Counted from the first letter of the stretch, positions 10,440 to 19,389 are shown. The stretch is 64,000 nucleotides of DNA from VAZQ01 sp963841705 (GCA_963841705.1 CAWJDY010000005.1:38824-102823); one strand, 5' to 3'. Notes: a model not told the origin generated them from the sequence alone. Numbers and translations are program-made.

Positions 10440-11483
10440 CTATTCCGCCGCAGATTGCGCCGGCGGGCGCTTGTCCGCAGCGGCGATCTCGGCCTTCTTG
10501 ATCGTATGCTCCGCCACGAAATAGACCGGCCGTCCTTTGATCTCGGAGAGGATCTTGCCGACATATTCGCCCATGATCCCGATCATGATCAGTTGCACTC
10601 CGCCGAGCACCATCAATCCCACGATCATCGAGGGATAGCCGGGGACGGATTGCCCAAAGACGAAAGTCTCTATCAGTATCTGCACGCCGAAGATGAAAGC
10701 CGCGGCCGCAAGCAGGAGCCCGAGCAGGCTGGCGAGCCGCAGCGGTGCAACCGAGAACGAGGTGAGCCCCTCGATCGAGAGGCCGATCAAGGAGTAGAGG
10801 TTCCAGGTCGTGCCTCCATGCAGGCGCTCGGCCGGCTCATAGTCGACCTGGATCTGGCGAAACCCGATCCAGCTCGCGAGCCCCTTGAAGAACCGATTGC
10901 GCTCGGGCAGCGCCTTGAGCGCGGCGGCGGCACGCGGGGAGAGCAGGCGAAAATCGCCGGCATCCTCGGGAATCTTCTGGCGCGCTCCCCAGTTGATCAG
11001 GCTGTAGAAGGTCTTGACCCCGGCACGAAGCAGCCAGGATTCGGTCTCCCGGTGAGCTTTCGCCGTATAGACCACGTCATAGCCGTCATCGAGCCAATGC
11101 CCGACAAGCTTCTCGATCAGAGCCGGCGGATGCTGGCCGTCGCCGTCCATGAACAGCACGCCACCGCGGCGGGCATGATCGAGCCCGGCGAGGAGGGCCG
11201 CCTCCTTGCCGAAATTGCGCGACAGGGCGACGATCTGGATGTCGAGGGCGTCGGCAGCGAGGGCTCGCGCGGTCGCGAGCGTTGCATCGCCACTGCCGTC
11301 ATCGACGTACACGACCTCCGTCGCAAGGCCCCGAGCAGCAGCGAGCCGCCGCGCCACCTCGACGAGCCGCCCATGCAGAGCCGCGAGGTTGCTCCCTTCA
11401 TTGAACAGCGGAACCACAATCGAAAGCCCCGCCTGCGCCGGTCCGGCGATGCTCTCTGACGCTCCGATACTGTCTACCGCCAT
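10440..11483 (-). CDS. Glycosyltransferase family 2 (GtrB/ArnC/DPM-like), membrane-anchored
   Basis: 347 residues. The N-terminal GT2 domain starts with LSIVVPLFNEGSNLAALHGR, has VYVDDGSGD and the metal-binding FMDGDGQHPP, and ends with two strong membrane helices (about 250-275 and 285-310). This is the layout of undecaprenyl- or dolichyl-phosphate sugar synthases such as GtrB. It starts at ATG 11483 and is followed directly by the ChbG-family gene. A GtrA-like flippase gene lies 362 bases away in the opposite orientation, which strengthens the assignment. Confidence 0.87.
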   Translation of the reverse strand: MAVDSIGASESIAGPAQAGLSIVVPLFNEGSNLAALHGRLVEVARRLAAARGLATEVVYVDDGSGDATLATARALAADALDIQIVALSRNFGKEAALLAGLDHARRGGVLFMDGDGQHPPALIEKLVGHWLDDGYDVVYTAKAHRETESWLLRAGVKTFYSLINWGARQKIPEDAGDFRLLSPRAAAALKALPERNRFFKGLASWIGFRQIQVDYEPAERLHGGTTWNLYSLIGLSIEGLTSFSVAPLRLASLLGLLLAAAAFIFGVQILIETFVFGQSVPGYPSMIVGLMVLGGVQLIMIGIMGEYVGKILSEIKGRPVYFVAEHTIKKAEIAAADKRPPAQSAAE

Positions 11484-11586
11484 TGTGATCCGCTGACTGC
11501 CGGCGCACCCTTACCCGGATTTAGGAGTGTGGGCAAAGGCGCATCACCGCTCACTCAACTCGCTTGATGCCGCAGCTATTTGTGCC

Positions 11587-11741
11587 CGTCGTTCCGGCCG
11601 AGTGAGGCGGGCTTTGCCCGGCGAGCGAGAGCCGGAATCCAGTAATCAAAGGAGCCCGTGCATTCACGCGGGCCGTCGATTACTGGGTCCCGCCCCCGCG
11701 TACGCGGGGGCGTGAGCCGGGCTCGCTTGGCCGGGACGACG
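11587..11741. repeat. Inverted-repeat-bounded intergenic element
   Basis: Ends CGTCGTTCCGGCC and GGCCGGGACGACG are inverted repeats (12 of 13). Inside, CCGGAATCCAGTAATC and GATTACTGGGTCCCG form a second, nested inverted repeat. It belongs to the same broad style as the elements at 31064, 33602 and 35025. It fills most of the 362 bp spacer between the divergent GT2 and GtrA genes; no gene is seen there. Confidence 0.75.
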
Positions 11742-11845
11742 GTCCATATTCGAGACCGCGTGGCGATGTTGCCCTCTCCCTACAGCGTCCCACGGGCCAC
11801 AAGGCGTGAAGACCGCGCCCGAGACGTGCTAAGGCGAGCCTCACA

Positions 11846-12316
11846 ATGCGCCTGCACGCCGAGATAGCTCGCCACAGGACCCGCCTCGCCGCGGCCTGGG
11901 AGCGGCGCGCGGTCATCCTCAAGGCGGCGAGCTTTGCCCTCGTCGGGATCGTCAATACCCTGATCGATCTGACCGTGTTCCTCACGGCGTACACGCTGTT
12001 CGGCCTGCCGCTCGTCCCGGCGAACCTCCTCGCCTGGCTGGTCGCCGTCTCCGGCTCCTACGTGATGAACTGCTTCATCACCTTTGCCGCGGAATCCGGC
12101 CGGCAGCTGCGCTGGCGCGCCTACGGGGCATTCGTCCTCTCCGGCATTGCCGGCGTGATCGCCAACACCACGACCCTTGTCATCGCCTCGTATTGGATTC
12201 CCGTGCTCTTCGCCAAGCTCCTGGCCATAGGCGCGAGCTTTGCGGTCAATTTCTCGCTCTCGCATTTCGTCGTGTTCAGGACGCGCCAACCCCGGATCAA
12301 GACATCGGCCGAATAG
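11846..12316 (+). CDS. GtrA family membrane protein
   Basis: 156 residues with four membrane helices and the GtrA pattern FALVGIVNTLIDLTVFL, MNCFITF and ASFAVNFSLSHFVVF. GtrA proteins are thought to flip lipid-linked sugars across the inner membrane in partnership with GtrB-type enzymes. It is divergent from the GT2/ChbG pair and followed 24 bases later by threonine synthase. Confidence 0.85.
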   Translation: MRLHAEIARHRTRLAAAWERRAVILKAASFALVGIVNTLIDLTVFLTAYTLFGLPLVPANLLAWLVAVSGSYVMNCFITFAAESGRQLRWRAYGAFVLSGIAGVIANTTTLVIASYWIPVLFAKLLAIGASFAVNFSLSHFVVFRTRQPRIKTSAE

Positions 12317-12340
12317 CGAAAGCGCCCGGAGGGAAGAGAG

Positions 12341-13585
12341 ATGCGCGACGACGACAATCTGCGAACCGAGCGGGAGACGTTCGTCACCCATCTCGAATGC
12401 TCCGCCACCGGCGAGCGGTATCCGGCCGATGCGCTGCACAACCTTTCCAAGAGCGGCAAGCCGCTCCTGGTGCGCTACGATCTCGCCGGCGTCCGCAAGG
12501 CGCTGAGCAAGGCCGCGCTGAGCGAGCGGCCGCGCGACCTCTGGCGCTACCGCGAGCTTCTGCCGGTGCGCCGGGCGGAGAACATCGTCAGCCTGGGCGA
12601 GGCGATGACGCCCATCGTGGCCATGCCCAGGCTTGCGGCCAGGCTGGGAGCGCGGGAGATCCTGGTCAAGGACGAAGGGCGGCTGCCGACCGGCTCGTTC
12701 AAGGCGCGCGGCCTGGTCATGGCGGTCTCCATGGCCAAGGCGCTGGGCGTCTCCCACATGGCGATGCCGACCAACGGCAATGCGGGCGCGGCGCTTGCCG
12801 CCTATGCTTCGCGCGCCGGCATCAGAAGCACGATCTTCTGCCCGGACGACACCCCGGAAGTGAATGTCAGCGAGATCGCGCTGCAAGGCGGCAATGTGTA
12901 CCGCGTCAACGGGCTCATCGACGATTGCGGCAAGATCGTCGCCGAAGGCAAGGCAAAGGTGGGCTGGTTCGATACCTCGACCCTGAAGGAGCCGTATCGG
13001 ATCGAAGGCAAGAAGACCATGGGAATAGAGCTCGCCGAGCAGCTCGGCTGGAGCATTCCCGACGTGATCCTTTATCCGACCGGCGGCGGCACCGGCCTCA
13101 TCGGCATGTGGAAGGCGTTTGCCGAGCTGGAAGCGATCGGCTTCATCGGCGCCAAGCGCCCGCGCATGATTGCGGTTCAGGCCGCGGGCTGCGCCCCCAT
13201 GGTGCGCGCCTATGAGCGCGGCGAGGAGCATGCGCCGCGCTGGGAAGATGCCCATACCATTGCCGCCGGCATCCGGGTGCCGCAGGCGATCGGCGACTTT
13301 CTCATTCTGCGCGCGGTGCGCGAGAGCGGCGGGTTCGCCATCGCGGTCGATGATGCGGCCATCGCGGCGGGGCTCGACGAGGTGGCACGCAGCGAAGGCT
13401 TCCTGCTGTGCCCGGAGGGCGCCGCCACCTACGCGGCGCTCAAGCAGGCGCTCAGCGACGGCCGCATTCGCCCGCAGGAGCAGGCGGTCCTCTTCAACTG
13501 CGCGACCGGACTGAAATATCCGCTGCCGCCGGCGCGCCGCACCCTCGACCGCACCAAGCCGATCGATTTCGCCGCGTTTTTGTAG
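12341..13585 (+). CDS. thrC: Threonine synthase
   Basis: 414 residues, PLP fold type II. The PLP lysine is Lys121 in LPTGSFKARG, the phosphate-binding loop is PTGGGTGLIGMW, and TNGNAGAALAAYA is the substrate loop. The N-terminal HLECSATGERYPAD with its paired cysteine context is typical of the class of threonine synthases that includes plant-type enzymes. It converts O-phosphohomoserine to threonine. AGGGAAGAGAG just before ATG 12341 is a good ribosome site. A related pyridoxal enzyme such as diaminopropionate ammonia-lyase is less likely. Confidence 0.85.
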   Translation: MRDDDNLRTERETFVTHLECSATGERYPADALHNLSKSGKPLLVRYDLAGVRKALSKAALSERPRDLWRYRELLPVRRAENIVSLGEAMTPIVAMPRLAARLGAREILVKDEGRLPTGSFKARGLVMAVSMAKALGVSHMAMPTNGNAGAALAAYASRAGIRSTIFCPDDTPEVNVSEIALQGGNVYRVNGLIDDCGKIVAEGKAKVGWFDTSTLKEPYRIEGKKTMGIELAEQLGWSIPDVILYPTGGGTGLIGMWKAFAELEAIGFIGAKRPRMIAVQAAGCAPMVRAYERGEEHAPRWEDAHTIAAGIRVPQAIGDFLILRAVRESGGFAIAVDDAAIAAGLDEVARSEGFLLCPEGAATYAALKQALSDGRIRPQEQAVLFNCATGLKYPLPPARRTLDRTKPIDFAAFL

Positions 13586-13641
13586 GGTGGTTAGCCTGCA
13601 CAAGTCGGCTGGCAACAGCCGACTTGCGGCTAACCCGCCCC
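13583..13641. repeat. Interspersed hairpin repeat (CAAGTCGGCT family), copy 1
   Basis: An 11 bp stem (13601-13611 with 13616-13626) sits inside a longer imperfect inverted repeat (GTAGGGTGGTTAGCC with GGCTAACCCGCCC). It begins at the thrC stop codon and could end transcription. The same stem occurs at 16154-16177, 34165-34198 and 48913-48936. Confidence 0.8.
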
Positions 13642-13770
13642 ACGAGCTGCCGTACCTTGGTCGTTGCGCGCGAGCGCGTTCCTCCATAACATCGGGAGGA
13701 GCAAGGACCCGGCGAAGGCGCCCCGGTCCTCTTGCAGAGCGTCTCGCCACAAAAAAATGGAGCAGTGTAC

Positions 13771-14838
13771 GTGCCGACTTGCAATGTCCTCATCATGGGT
13801 GCTTCCTACGGTTCGCTCCTGGCGATCAAGCTGCTGTTTGCGGGCAACAGGATAAAGCTGGTGTGCCTTCCCGCCGAAGCGGAGGCGATCAACAAGGAGG
13901 GCGCCCGCGTGCGCTTGCCGGTGAAAGGGCGGAAAGACCTCGTCGAGATCGATTCGCGCAAGCTGCCCGGCACGCTGTCGGCCGACGGACCGGCCGCAAT
14001 CAACCCGAGGGACTACGACCTGGTCGCCTTGGCCATGCAGGAGCCGCAGTATCGCTCCCCGGGCGTGCGCGAGCTCCTCAACGCGGTGGCGAAAACCAAG
14101 CTTCCCTGCATGTCGATCATGAACATGCCGCCGCTGCCTTACCTCAAGCGCATCCCGGGTGTGGCGACCGAGCAGCTGCGGTCCTGCTACACCGATGCCA
14201 CGGTCTGGGAGGAGTTCGATCCCGGACTGGTGACCCTGTGCAGCCCGGACCCGCAGGCCTTTCGGCCGCCGGACGAGAAGATCAACGTGCTGCAGGTCAC
14301 GTTGCCCACGAATTTCAAGGTGGCGCGGTTCGACTCGGACAAATACACGCAAATCCTGCGCCAGATGGCGGCCGACATCGAGGCCATCCGCTACGACCTC
14401 GACGGCGCCAAGGTCGAGCTCCCGGTCAAGCTCAAGGTGCACGATTCCATCTTCGTCCCGCTGGCGAAATGGGCGATGCTGCTCACCGGCAATTATCGCT
14501 GCGTGCAGAAGGATGCCGCCCGCTCCATCAGGGATGCCGTGCATTCCGATATCGAAACGTCGCGCGCGGTGTACAACTGGGTGTGCGAGCTCTGCATCAA
14601 GCTCGGCGCATCGCCGAGCGACCTCGTGCCGTTCGAGAAATATGCGGCTGCGGCGCAATGCCTGGTGCGGCCCTCTTCCGCTGCGCGGGCGCTGTTTGCG
14701 GGTGCGCCGAATATCGAGCGCGTGGACCGGCTGGTTCAGGCCATCGCCGCGCAGAAGGGCATGCGCAATCCGGTGGTCGACGAGACGGTGGCGCTGGTCG
14801 ATTCCCGCCTCGCGATGAATCGCAAGGCCGCCGCCTGA
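13771..14838 (+). CDS. Ketopantoate reductase-like NAD(P)-binding protein
   Basis: About 355 residues. The N-terminus VPTCNVLIMGASYGSLLAIK has a dinucleotide-binding Rossmann start, though the loop is G-A-S-Y-G-S rather than the usual G-x-G-x-x-G. The helical C-terminal half resembles the ApbA/PanE C-terminal domain. GTG 13771 is preceded by GGAG at a suitable distance; other in-frame starts are GTG 13765 and TTG 13732. It is probably an oxidoreductase, but pantothenate synthesis cannot be claimed. The next gene encodes a substrate-binding protein 200 bases downstream. Confidence 0.6.
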   Translation: MPTCNVLIMGASYGSLLAIKLLFAGNRIKLVCLPAEAEAINKEGARVRLPVKGRKDLVEIDSRKLPGTLSADGPAAINPRDYDLVALAMQEPQYRSPGVRELLNAVAKTKLPCMSIMNMPPLPYLKRIPGVATEQLRSCYTDATVWEEFDPGLVTLCSPDPQAFRPPDEKINVLQVTLPTNFKVARFDSDKYTQILRQMAADIEAIRYDLDGAKVELPVKLKVHDSIFVPLAKWAMLLTGNYRCVQKDAARSIRDAVHSDIETSRAVYNWVCELCIKLGASPSDLVPFEKYAAAAQCLVRPSSAARALFAGAPNIERVDRLVQAIAAQKGMRNPVVDETVALVDSRLAMNRKAAA

Positions 14839-14870
14839 CCGCATCATGCACCGGGAGCCCCGCATCGCCT

Positions 14871-15009
14871 CGCCCAGGGCGACGCATGCGTCGCCCCTAC
14901 GGAAGCAGCAGCATCATTTTTCGTGTCCCGGGCGAGTGCGTTCGGGCCATGTAGGCCGAACGCGCGAGAGCCGGGACCCAGTAGGGGCGGGGTTTGAAAC
15001 CGCCCCTAC
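14871..15009. repeat. Palindromic repeats between PanE-like and SBP genes
   Basis: The 20 bp palindrome at 14877-14896 is identical to the one at 5606. A second hairpin at 14981-15009 pairs GTAGGGGCGG with CCGCCCCTAC. Between them lies sequence of the 'gcgagagccgggacccagta' type, also seen in other intergenic elements of this window. Confidence 0.75.
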
Positions 15010-15041
15010 AAACGCCACCCAGTTGCGCGAGGAGGACTTTG

Positions 15042-15974
15042 ATGAAGAAGCTGATCCTGGAGACCACGGCGCCGTTCCAAGGGCTGCCCGAGCTCGTGGC
15101 CTACGACGAAGGGCTGTTCGCGCGCGAGGGGCTCGCGATCGAGTGGGCGGACCGCGAGAAGAACGTGGAGAAGACGACCGACACCACGGTGATCAGCCCG
15201 AAGGGGGTCAATCCCTTCTCCAGCCACGGCAAGCTCCTCGAGCAGGGGCAGGCCGACATGTACAATGCCTGCGAGTGGGGCAACTATTGCCGTGTGCAGG
15301 ACACCAACGTTCGCAGCCGCCAGATCGGCCGGCGCGGCATCGTCACCTATGCGGCGCTTGCGGTGCGGCCGGACTCGCCGGTGTTCACGCCGCAGCAGCT
15401 CGCGAACCGCACCGTCGGCGTCCCATTCTATTTCGGCACCCACTACCTCGCGCTGCACATGCTGGAAGGCTTCCTGCCCCGCGACATGATCAAGGTCTGC
15501 CGCGCGCCCAACGGGTCGCGCCACCGCTTTGATTCGATGATGCGCGGCGAGATCGAAGCAACCACACTGACCGAGCCCTATGCGACGCTGGCGGAGAAGC
15601 AAGGCTGCCGGCTGATTTGCGAGGCGTTCTATCACGGCACCGAGGTCGCCTCGGAAAAGGTCGACGCCGAGACCTACGCCGCGTTCAATCGCGCCGTCCG
15701 CGAGGCGGTGCGCCGCATCAATGCCGACAAGCGCAGCTACCTGCGCTACTTCGTCGACTATCACGCCAAGGGCGATCCCGAGATTGCAGCGCTCGAGCCG
15801 AGCGACATTCGCGCGAGCCGCGTCGTGGTCTGCGATCCGGCGCCTATCCCGCGCGATGAGATGCAGCGCACCTACGAGTGGCTGAGGAGCTGGGGCATGC
15901 TGGAAGAGACGGCATCGCCGCTCGAGCTCGTGAACATGGCGGTGCAGCAGCACGCCCACATCGCCGCCGAGTAA
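15042..15974 (+). CDS. ABC-type substrate-binding protein (SsuA/THI5-like)
   Basis: 310 residues of the periplasmic-binding-protein type II fold, SsuA/NMT1 group, seen in LPELVAYDEGLFAREGLAIEW and VGVPFYFGTHYLALHMLEGF. The ATG at 15042 has a GGAGGA ribosome site. There is no signal peptide: the protein starts MKKLILETTAPFQG directly in the mature fold. So either it works in the cytoplasm (like THI5-type enzymes) or it is exported another way. No permease or ATPase gene is adjacent. The ligand is unknown. Confidence 0.75.
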   Translation: MKKLILETTAPFQGLPELVAYDEGLFAREGLAIEWADREKNVEKTTDTTVISPKGVNPFSSHGKLLEQGQADMYNACEWGNYCRVQDTNVRSRQIGRRGIVTYAALAVRPDSPVFTPQQLANRTVGVPFYFGTHYLALHMLEGFLPRDMIKVCRAPNGSRHRFDSMMRGEIEATTLTEPYATLAEKQGCRLICEAFYHGTEVASEKVDAETYAAFNRAVREAVRRINADKRSYLRYFVDYHAKGDPEIAALEPSDIRASRVVVCDPAPIPRDEMQRTYEWLRSWGMLEETASPLELVNMAVQQHAHIAAE

Positions 15975-15978
15975 GCCC

Positions 15979-16033
15979 CCATACCTCCCCCTGAAAGGGC
16001 CCTGAAAGGGGGAGGTATTGCGGAGCTTGCTGC
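15979..16033. repeat. Interspersed palindromic repeat (tacctcc...ggagcttgct), copy 2
   Basis: TACCTCCCCCTGAAAGGG and CCTGAAAGGGGGAGGTA form a nearly perfect hairpin, followed by GCGGAGCTTGCT as in the copy at 9536. Confidence 0.75.
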
Positions 16034-16096
16034 ACCGCTGAGTCCAAGTTCGCCTGAGCCCGGTTCCCTCGTCGGGACTATCGCGGCATCAATCGA

Positions 16097-16200
16097 CCTC
16101 GTCCTGCGGAGCGCGCCGATCTCGGGTTTACCCGAGATCGGCACATCAAGTGCGCAAGTCGGCTACAGCCGACTTGCGGTGCGCGCGTCTCGAAGGACGG
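16097..16200. repeat. Composite nested palindromic repeat, copy 1
   Basis: An outer element, CCTCGTCCTGCGGAGCGC ... GCGTCTCGAAGGACG, contains two inner hairpins: CGATCTCGGG/CCCGAGATCG and the GCAAGTCGGCT/AGCCGACTTGC stem (16154-16177). The same mosaic occurs at 48854-48957, whereas at 41497 and 43278 the outer element has no inserts. Confidence 0.8.
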
Positions 16201-16252
16201 CACGAGCGAGATCGTGCCAGCGGCCACAGAAATTATCCCAGCGCTGCCGCGT

Positions 16253-16768
16253 TCACCTCTCCGCTGTCGCGTCGCGATGAATGGGGTCCACCCATAATAC
16301 CGTCTCCGGCTTCTCCACCGGCTCGATGTCGAGGTTGATCGCGACCGCTTGCCCGTCGCTGCGGACCAGCACGCACTCCAGCACCTGGTCCGTGCTGGCG
16401 TTGATCTCCTGATGCGGCACGTACGGCGGAATGAAGATGAAATCTCCCGGGTTTGCTTCCGCGGTGAACTGCAGACGATCGCCCCAGCGCATGCGCGCCC
16501 TGCCGCGGACCACGTAGATGATGCTTTCGAGATGCCCGTGATGATGGGCGCCGGTCTTTGCATTCGGCTTGATCGTCACCGTGCCGGCCCACAGCTTCTG
16601 CGCGCCGGCGCGGGCGAAGTTGATCGCCGCCTTTCGGTCCATGCCTGGGGTTGAAGGCACGTTCGGATCCAGCTGGTCGCCTGGGATGACGCGCACGCCG
16701 TCGTGCTTCCAGCGTTGCGTCTCGCCGCCGGACTGAACGGCATGATCATGATGGTGAGATTTGCTCAT
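16253..16768 (-). CDS. Cupin domain protein
   Basis: 171 residues with one cupin domain. Motif 1 is TGAHHHGHLESIIYVVRGRARM (histidines and glutamate as metal ligands, about residues 72-93) and motif 2 is PGDFIFIPPYVPHQEIN (about 105-121). The His-rich N-terminus KSHHHDHAV could also bind metal. It may be an enzyme or a small-molecule sensor; no partner gene is visible. Confidence 0.75.
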   Translation of the reverse strand: MSKSHHHDHAVQSGGETQRWKHDGVRVIPGDQLDPNVPSTPGMDRKAAINFARAGAQKLWAGTVTIKPNAKTGAHHHGHLESIIYVVRGRARMRWGDRLQFTAEANPGDFIFIPPYVPHQEINASTDQVLECVLVRSDGQAVAINLDIEPVEKPETVLWVDPIHRDATAER

Positions 16769-16784
16769 GCAGCCTGCATCCCGC

Positions 16785-17045
16785 TCAGGGCTTCTTGCCT
16801 CCCATCCATTGCAGGTCCATGCCGGGCGTAATCAGCTCCAGCCCCTGCTTGTGGCTGTGGCCGACGGGGAATTGCTTCATGCCCGGCGGCGCAACGCGAC
16901 GCGCGGTGCTGCCCCGCATGCTGTTGGTGCACGGCGCAGGTCGCTGCTCCATCTTCAGGTCGGGGAATGCTCGCGCGAGGCTTCGGTCCTCGCCGTGCTT
17001 GGCTCTAAGCTGCTCGATCTGCTTCTGACGCTTCTTCCAGTTCAC
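16785..17045 (-). CDS. Small conserved-looking hypothetical protein
   Basis: 86 residues from a GTG at 17045 with AAGGA eight bases upstream; an ATG at 17144 would extend it to 119. It reads NWKKRQKQIEQLRAKHGED, then LKMEQRPAP and ends HSHKQGLELITPGMDLQWMG. Charged and soluble, with no membrane segment. I do not recognise the family with certainty. It ends 16 bases before the cupin gene on the same strand. Confidence 0.45.
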   Translation of the reverse strand: MNWKKRQKQIEQLRAKHGEDRSLARAFPDLKMEQRPAPCTNSMRGSTARRVAPPGMKQFPVGHSHKQGLELITPGMDLQWMGGKKP

Positions 17046-17467
17046 GCGTACTGTCCTTGACGTAGAATCTCGTGCCTTCAGATAGGCATTCCGGCCGAGG
17101 CGGGCAAGCTGCCGCGCATCGCGGCGAAGTTGATGTTGACGCACAATGGCTGCACAAGCTCGGCCCGATCGCGCACCTTCCTGATGGCAATGTGCGCCCT
17201 GATCGCCCCAAGCGCGTAGGGCGCCAAGCGGCCAAGATCGGGCCCACGAGATGCCGCGTAAGGCGCCGATTCCGCGCCGCCCTGTGGAAAACTTGACGGT
17301 AGAATTCCGAGCTCCGGATTGACCGCGAAAGTTGCTCTGCTGCTTGGCGACGCCTGCTGGGCAAAGCTTTGCTGCCCTGGCGCGAATCTGTTATCTCCCC
17401 ATGTCTTCCACAGCCTGTTCACAGCTTCCGTTGCGTCGCGTCCGCATGCATTCGATGGAGCCGCGAC

Positions 17468-17866
17468 ATGGCATCTTGGATTGAGATTGACCGCGTCAGA
17501 AAGGATTCCGCCGCCTTCAGGCCGCTCGCAAAGCGCTTGCTGAATGACCCGAGCTTCGAGCGTTCGGAGTTTGTCGACGGCTTCCTCGAGAACGTCATCA
17601 ACTGGAAGCGCGACGAGCTCACGACCCGACAAGGCGAGATTCTGCTTGAGCTGCGCGATGAGGCCGAGATTCACCATCACTACAAAGGTCTGAGCATCCC
17701 GATACTCATAGACAAATGTTTCGCCAGCCGTTTCGAGCTCGATGAGGGCGACCGGCAGCGCATCGAGCGGCTGCGTGAATCCGGAAAGCGATACGTGACC
17801 GGCGGGCAAATGGGATGGTTCAAGCGCGTCTGTAAGCATCTCAATGAGATGGAAAGCTATATGTGA
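17468..17866 (+). CDS. Hypothetical protein
   Basis: 132 residues from ATG 17468, starting MASWIEIDRVRKDSAAFRPL. It is mainly helical and charged, with a segment DEGDRQRIERLRESGKRYVTG. No signal peptide or membrane helix. A longer frame lies antisense to it (17078-17926), but codon use and the compositional look favour this plus-strand reading. Function unknown. Confidence 0.5.
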   Translation: MASWIEIDRVRKDSAAFRPLAKRLLNDPSFERSEFVDGFLENVINWKRDELTTRQGEILLELRDEAEIHHHYKGLSIPILIDKCFASRFELDEGDRQRIERLRESGKRYVTGGQMGWFKRVCKHLNEMESYM

Positions 17867-18062
17867 TGACGCAAAGGCCAGATACTGCCCCTGCTTGAAC
17901 GTGAATGTTTTTGCCGCGCGCGTCACTTGGCGATCCGATGCTGCGTCCGTTGTTGCGCAATGCCGTGTCCGACGGTTGGCTGGTCACGCTCCCCGCACCG
18001 CTGATCACATCTCACCGAAAACCGGTCTAACATGCGATCCACAGCAAGGGAGGCACAGGATC

Positions 18063-18920
18063 ATGGCAGAGAACGAGGAGGTGGGCATCGTCGGGGTCGG
18101 CCGCATGGGTCAGGCCATGACCAGGCATCTGATCAGGCATGGCTATGCGGTCGTTGCACATGATATCGAGCCGAAGGCTCTCGACGCCGCCAAAGGCTTG
18201 GGCGCCGCAACCGTCAAAGCTCCGGCGGAGGTCGGCAAGGCGTGCCGCTTCATCATCGTAGCGGTCGGCTACGACCATGAAGCCGCCGCGGTGATGCTGG
18301 AGAGCGATGGGCTGCTGCAGAGCGCGCCTGCCGGCTCAGTCATCGCCATATCGTCGACCTGTACCCCCGAGCACGTGAAGATGCTGGCGGAAAGAGCGCG
18401 GGCAAAAGGGATCGAGGTCCTCGATGCACCGATCTGCCGCGGGCAGCGCGCTGCCGATGAAGGCACGATGCTCACGCTCTGCGGCGGCAAGGTGGAAGTC
18501 TTCGCGCGAGCGAAGCCGATCTATGCGACCTTCTCCAAGGATATCCTCCTGCTCGGCGATATCGGCGCCGGCCAGGTCGGCAAGGCCATGAACAACTTCC
18601 TGCTCTGGGTGAACGGGGTCGCGTTGATCGAGGCCGGCCGCCTGAGCGAAGCCTATGGCATGGATCTGGTAGCGCTCCGCGAGGCGTTGCTGATGAGCTC
18701 AGGGGCGTCGGATGCGCTCAAGAACTGGGAGAACGTCTCCTTTCTCTGGGCGCTCAAGGACATGCAGATCGTCACCAGGATGGCCGACGAGGCCAGGTTG
18801 TGCATGCCCGTCGCCGGGGCGGTCAAAGAGCTGGTGAAGGACGCCCGCCGCATCAAACAGACCAGCCCGCCGGATTGGACGGGACGCAGGCTTGCTACGG
18901 CGCGCCGGGATGAAGCGTGA
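18063..18920 (+). CDS. 3-hydroxyisobutyrate/6-phosphogluconate dehydrogenase-like NAD(P)-binding protein
   Basis: 285 residues. The N-terminal Rossmann motif is VGIVGVGRMGQAMTRHL (about residues 6-22), followed by the substrate-loop region DAPICRGQRAADEGTMLTLCGG and the conserved GAGQVGKAMNNFLLWVN with the catalytic lysine of the beta-hydroxyacid dehydrogenase family. GGAGG before ATG 18063 is a good ribosome site. The exact substrate is unknown. Confidence 0.85.
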   Translation: MAENEEVGIVGVGRMGQAMTRHLIRHGYAVVAHDIEPKALDAAKGLGAATVKAPAEVGKACRFIIVAVGYDHEAAAVMLESDGLLQSAPAGSVIAISSTCTPEHVKMLAERARAKGIEVLDAPICRGQRAADEGTMLTLCGGKVEVFARAKPIYATFSKDILLLGDIGAGQVGKAMNNFLLWVNGVALIEAGRLSEAYGMDLVALREALLMSSGASDALKNWENVSFLWALKDMQIVTRMADEARLCMPVAGAVKELVKDARRIKQTSPPDWTGRRLATARRDEA

Positions 18921-19068
18921 TCAGTGGAAACAGGACCTTCCGAGGCTGCTTTGGAGAGGGGACGAATGGCAGCCGGCATCGGTAGGCGGCAATTCATATC
19001 CGCGTTTTAGGAAATCATCCTCGACTGGTGCGATGCACACTCCACTTGGGCAGCGGCGCATCGCGAGC

Positions 19069-19362
19069 TTATTTGGCTGACACAATACCAAAGATGGGCA
19101 TCTCCGCCGATGCAGGTATGTGCGGGCTTGCCGACTCCAGATCGTCGAAGAGGTTCGCTCCAGACACTCGTGCTGCCTTCAACCGCTGGTCTCCTAATCG
19201 CGCGCACTGCCATGCGAACCGGCGCAGTTGCGCGCGGGAGGTGCCCAAATCAAGCAAGACATGATCAGGCAGATCGGAGAGTTGATGCAGGGTGGCCCGG
19301 TAGTCACGCCACGCTCTGAAAAGCGCAACGATCTCACTCCTTATCGTAGCGATTCGCATCAT
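19069..19362 (-). CDS. DUF1127 domain protein
   Basis: About 97 residues. The DUF1127 core, W-R-D-Y-R-A-T-L-H-Q-L-S-D-L-P-D-H-V-L-L with the following LGTSRAQLRRFAW, is clear at residues 17-55. In alphaproteobacteria these small Arg-rich proteins affect phosphate, carbon and RNA metabolism. The start is one of two adjacent ATGs (19362 or 19359). Confidence 0.75.
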   Translation of the reverse strand: MMRIATIRSEIVALFRAWRDYRATLHQLSDLPDHVLLDLGTSRAQLRRFAWQCARLGDQRLKAARVSGANLFDDLESASPHIPASAEMPIFGIVSAK

Positions 19363-19389
19363 CTGCACGGATCGCGCTCCGTTCATTGG

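Noticed and set aside
11780..13750. Minus-strand ORF of 656 aa
   Set aside because: Antisense to GtrA and threonine synthase, with no recognisable domain.
17078..17926. Minus-strand ORF of 282 aa
   Set aside because: It opposes the plus-strand gene at 17468 and shows no family features; kept only as an uncertainty.
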